Source of the DNA: Pseudomonadota bacterium
GTDB lineage: Bacteria > Pseudomonadota > Alphaproteobacteria > Rhizobiales > Xanthobacteraceae
Reading direction: 5' to 3'
DNA length: 64,000 nucleotides
Assembly: GCA_023435725.1 (NCBI GenBank)
Contig: JAEYRD010000003.1
Span: 1 to 64,000, forward strand
The notes under the pieces are model-generated. The model saw nothing but the letters and a program-made list of their open reading frames with translations, was not told where the DNA came from and did no database searches. Made by a program: the position numbers and the translations under genes. Positions 63,109 through 64,000 of the stretch are shown one piece after another. Each line of letters starts with the position of its first letter. Within the stretch, counting starts at the first letter, position 1.

Positions 63109-64000
63109 ATGGCGCAGCTCTCACGCCGACATGTGCTGGCTCTGGGTGTCGGTGGCGTGTTCAGCGCCGCCGCGCTCCACGGCGCGGCGGCGTCCGAGGG
63201 GCCCGCCGAGGCGCACGGCATCTCCGCCTTCGGCGATCTCAAATATCCCGCCGATTTCCGCCAGTTCGACTATGTCAATGTCGACGCGCCGAAGGGCGGC
63301 ACCTTCTCTCTCATCCCGTCGGTGCGCGCTTACAATCAGTCCTACCAGACCTTCAACTCGCTCAACGCCTACATCCTGAAGGGTGACGGCGCGCAAGGTA
63401 TGGACATGACTTTCGCGCCGCTGATGGTGCGCGCAAACGACGAGCCTGACGCGATGTACGGGCTTGCCGCCAAGTCCGTGCAGATATCACCGGACAAGCT
63501 GGTCTATCGCTTCACTATGCGGCCCGAAGCGAAATTCCACGACGGCACCAAGCTCACCGCGCATGACGCGGCGTTTTCGTTGACGGCACTGAAGACCAAG
63601 GGACATCCGCTGATCATCGTGCAGATGCGTGACATGGTCAGCGCGGAGGCGATCGACGATGCGACGCTCGTCGTCACCTTTGCCAAGGGGCGGGCGCGTG
63701 ATGTGCCGCTCTATGTCGCGAGCCTGCCGATCTTCTCGAAGGCGTACTATGCGTCCAGAGCGTTTGATGAATCGACGCTGGATACGCCGCTCGGCTCTGG
63801 TCCGTACAAGGTCGGCAAGTTCGAGGTCAACCGCTACATCGAGTTCGAGCGGGTCAAGGACTGGTGGGCTGCCGATCTGCCGGTTTGCCGCGGTAGCTAC
63901 AATTTTGACGTCGTGCGCTATGAATTCTATCGCGACCGCGATGTCGCCTTCGAAGGTTTTACCGGCAAGAATTATCTCTACCGCGAAGAGTTCACCTCAC
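63109..64000 (+). CDS. ABC transporter solute-binding protein, family 5 (YejA-like), cut by window edge
   Basis: The first 297 codons of a second YejA-like protein are present. It has a twin-arginine signal (LSRRHVLALG at 4-13), ISAFGDLKYPADFRQFDYVN and DAPKGGTFSLIPSVRAYNQS near the mature start, and LDTPLGSGPYKVGKFEVNRY, all aligned with the preceding protein. The ATG is 14 bases after the previous stop with GAGGAAG in between, so both are one operon. The end lies outside the window. Confidence 0.88.
   Translation, partial: MAQLSRRHVLALGVGGVFSAAALHGAAASEGPAEAHGISAFGDLKYPADFRQFDYVNVDAPKGGTFSLIPSVRAYNQSYQTFNSLNAYILKGDGAQGMDMTFAPLMVRANDEPDAMYGLAAKSVQISPDKLVYRFTMRPEAKFHDGTKLTAHDAAFSLTALKTKGHPLIIVQMRDMVSAEAIDDATLVVTFAKGRARDVPLYVASLPIFSKAYYASRAFDESTLDTPLGSGPYKVGKFEVNRYIEFERVKDWWAADLPVCRGSYNFDVVRYEFYRDRDVAFEGFTGKNYLYREEFTS

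Overview
The window is high-GC chromosomal DNA from an alphaproteobacterium, most likely Bradyrhizobium or a close relative (Nitrobacteraceae). The grounds are the gene order of a pimeloyl-CoA (pim) type beta-oxidation cluster, the kdsB-pheA pair divergent from a CycM-type cytochrome c, an EcfG-type stress promoter, many solute-binding-protein transporters, and several families of dispersed palindromic repeats typical of this group. I see no tRNA, rRNA, CRISPR array, integrase or transposase.

Layout. 1-3310: a TRAP transporter operon (dctP-dctQ-dctM, minus strand) divergent from a 4-hydroxybenzoate hydroxylase (pobA), with two related AT-rich palindromes between them. 3560-6985: a PaaI-type thioesterase, a LysR regulator divergent from an FMN split-barrel protein, and two unrecognised small proteins. 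7064-9706: lemA and an M48 membrane protease. 9958-14199: a branched-chain-amino-acid-type (Liv) ABC transporter with a fused permease-ATPase and no binding protein, divergent from a MarR regulator across a perfect inverted repeat. 14463-21873: an XRE regulator and a six-gene operon resembling hydrogenase-4. Its large subunit has lost the nickel ligands, so it looks like an energy-converting-hydrogenase-related (Ehr) membrane complex rather than a hydrogenase. It is bracketed by a glycerate kinase on the right and a 19-codon relic of the same gene's 3' end on the left.

23457-40731: a large uptake and catabolism unit. It holds three tandem paralogous binding proteins of 409 residues, each followed by a terminator, livM-livH-livF-livG, an IclR regulator with a perfect palindrome in front of the next operon, and pimF-pimA-pimB-pimC-pimD-pimE. 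These genes probably import and beta-oxidise dicarboxylic, fatty or ring-cleavage acids.

40744-43010: an SGNH protein and an MBOAT O-acyltransferase, probably acylating a polysaccharide. 43182-52164: glpK, a GNAT acetyltransferase, an accessory block (small stress-type genes, a chimeric GST/GNAT relic, a MacAB-like exporter) and a glutathione S-transferase whose frame runs into a repeat. 52237-58443: metH and metF (methionine synthesis), with a luciferase-like monooxygenase divergent. 58569-60971: kdsB-pheA and the cytochrome c. 61184-64000: two tandem YejA-like peptide-binding proteins with twin-arginine signals; the second is cut by the window edge.

The items most worth following are the nickel-less Ehr complex with its flanking repeat, the GST/GNAT chimera, and the operator-like palindromes next to the MarR, IclR, LysR, XRE and pobA/dctP promoters.
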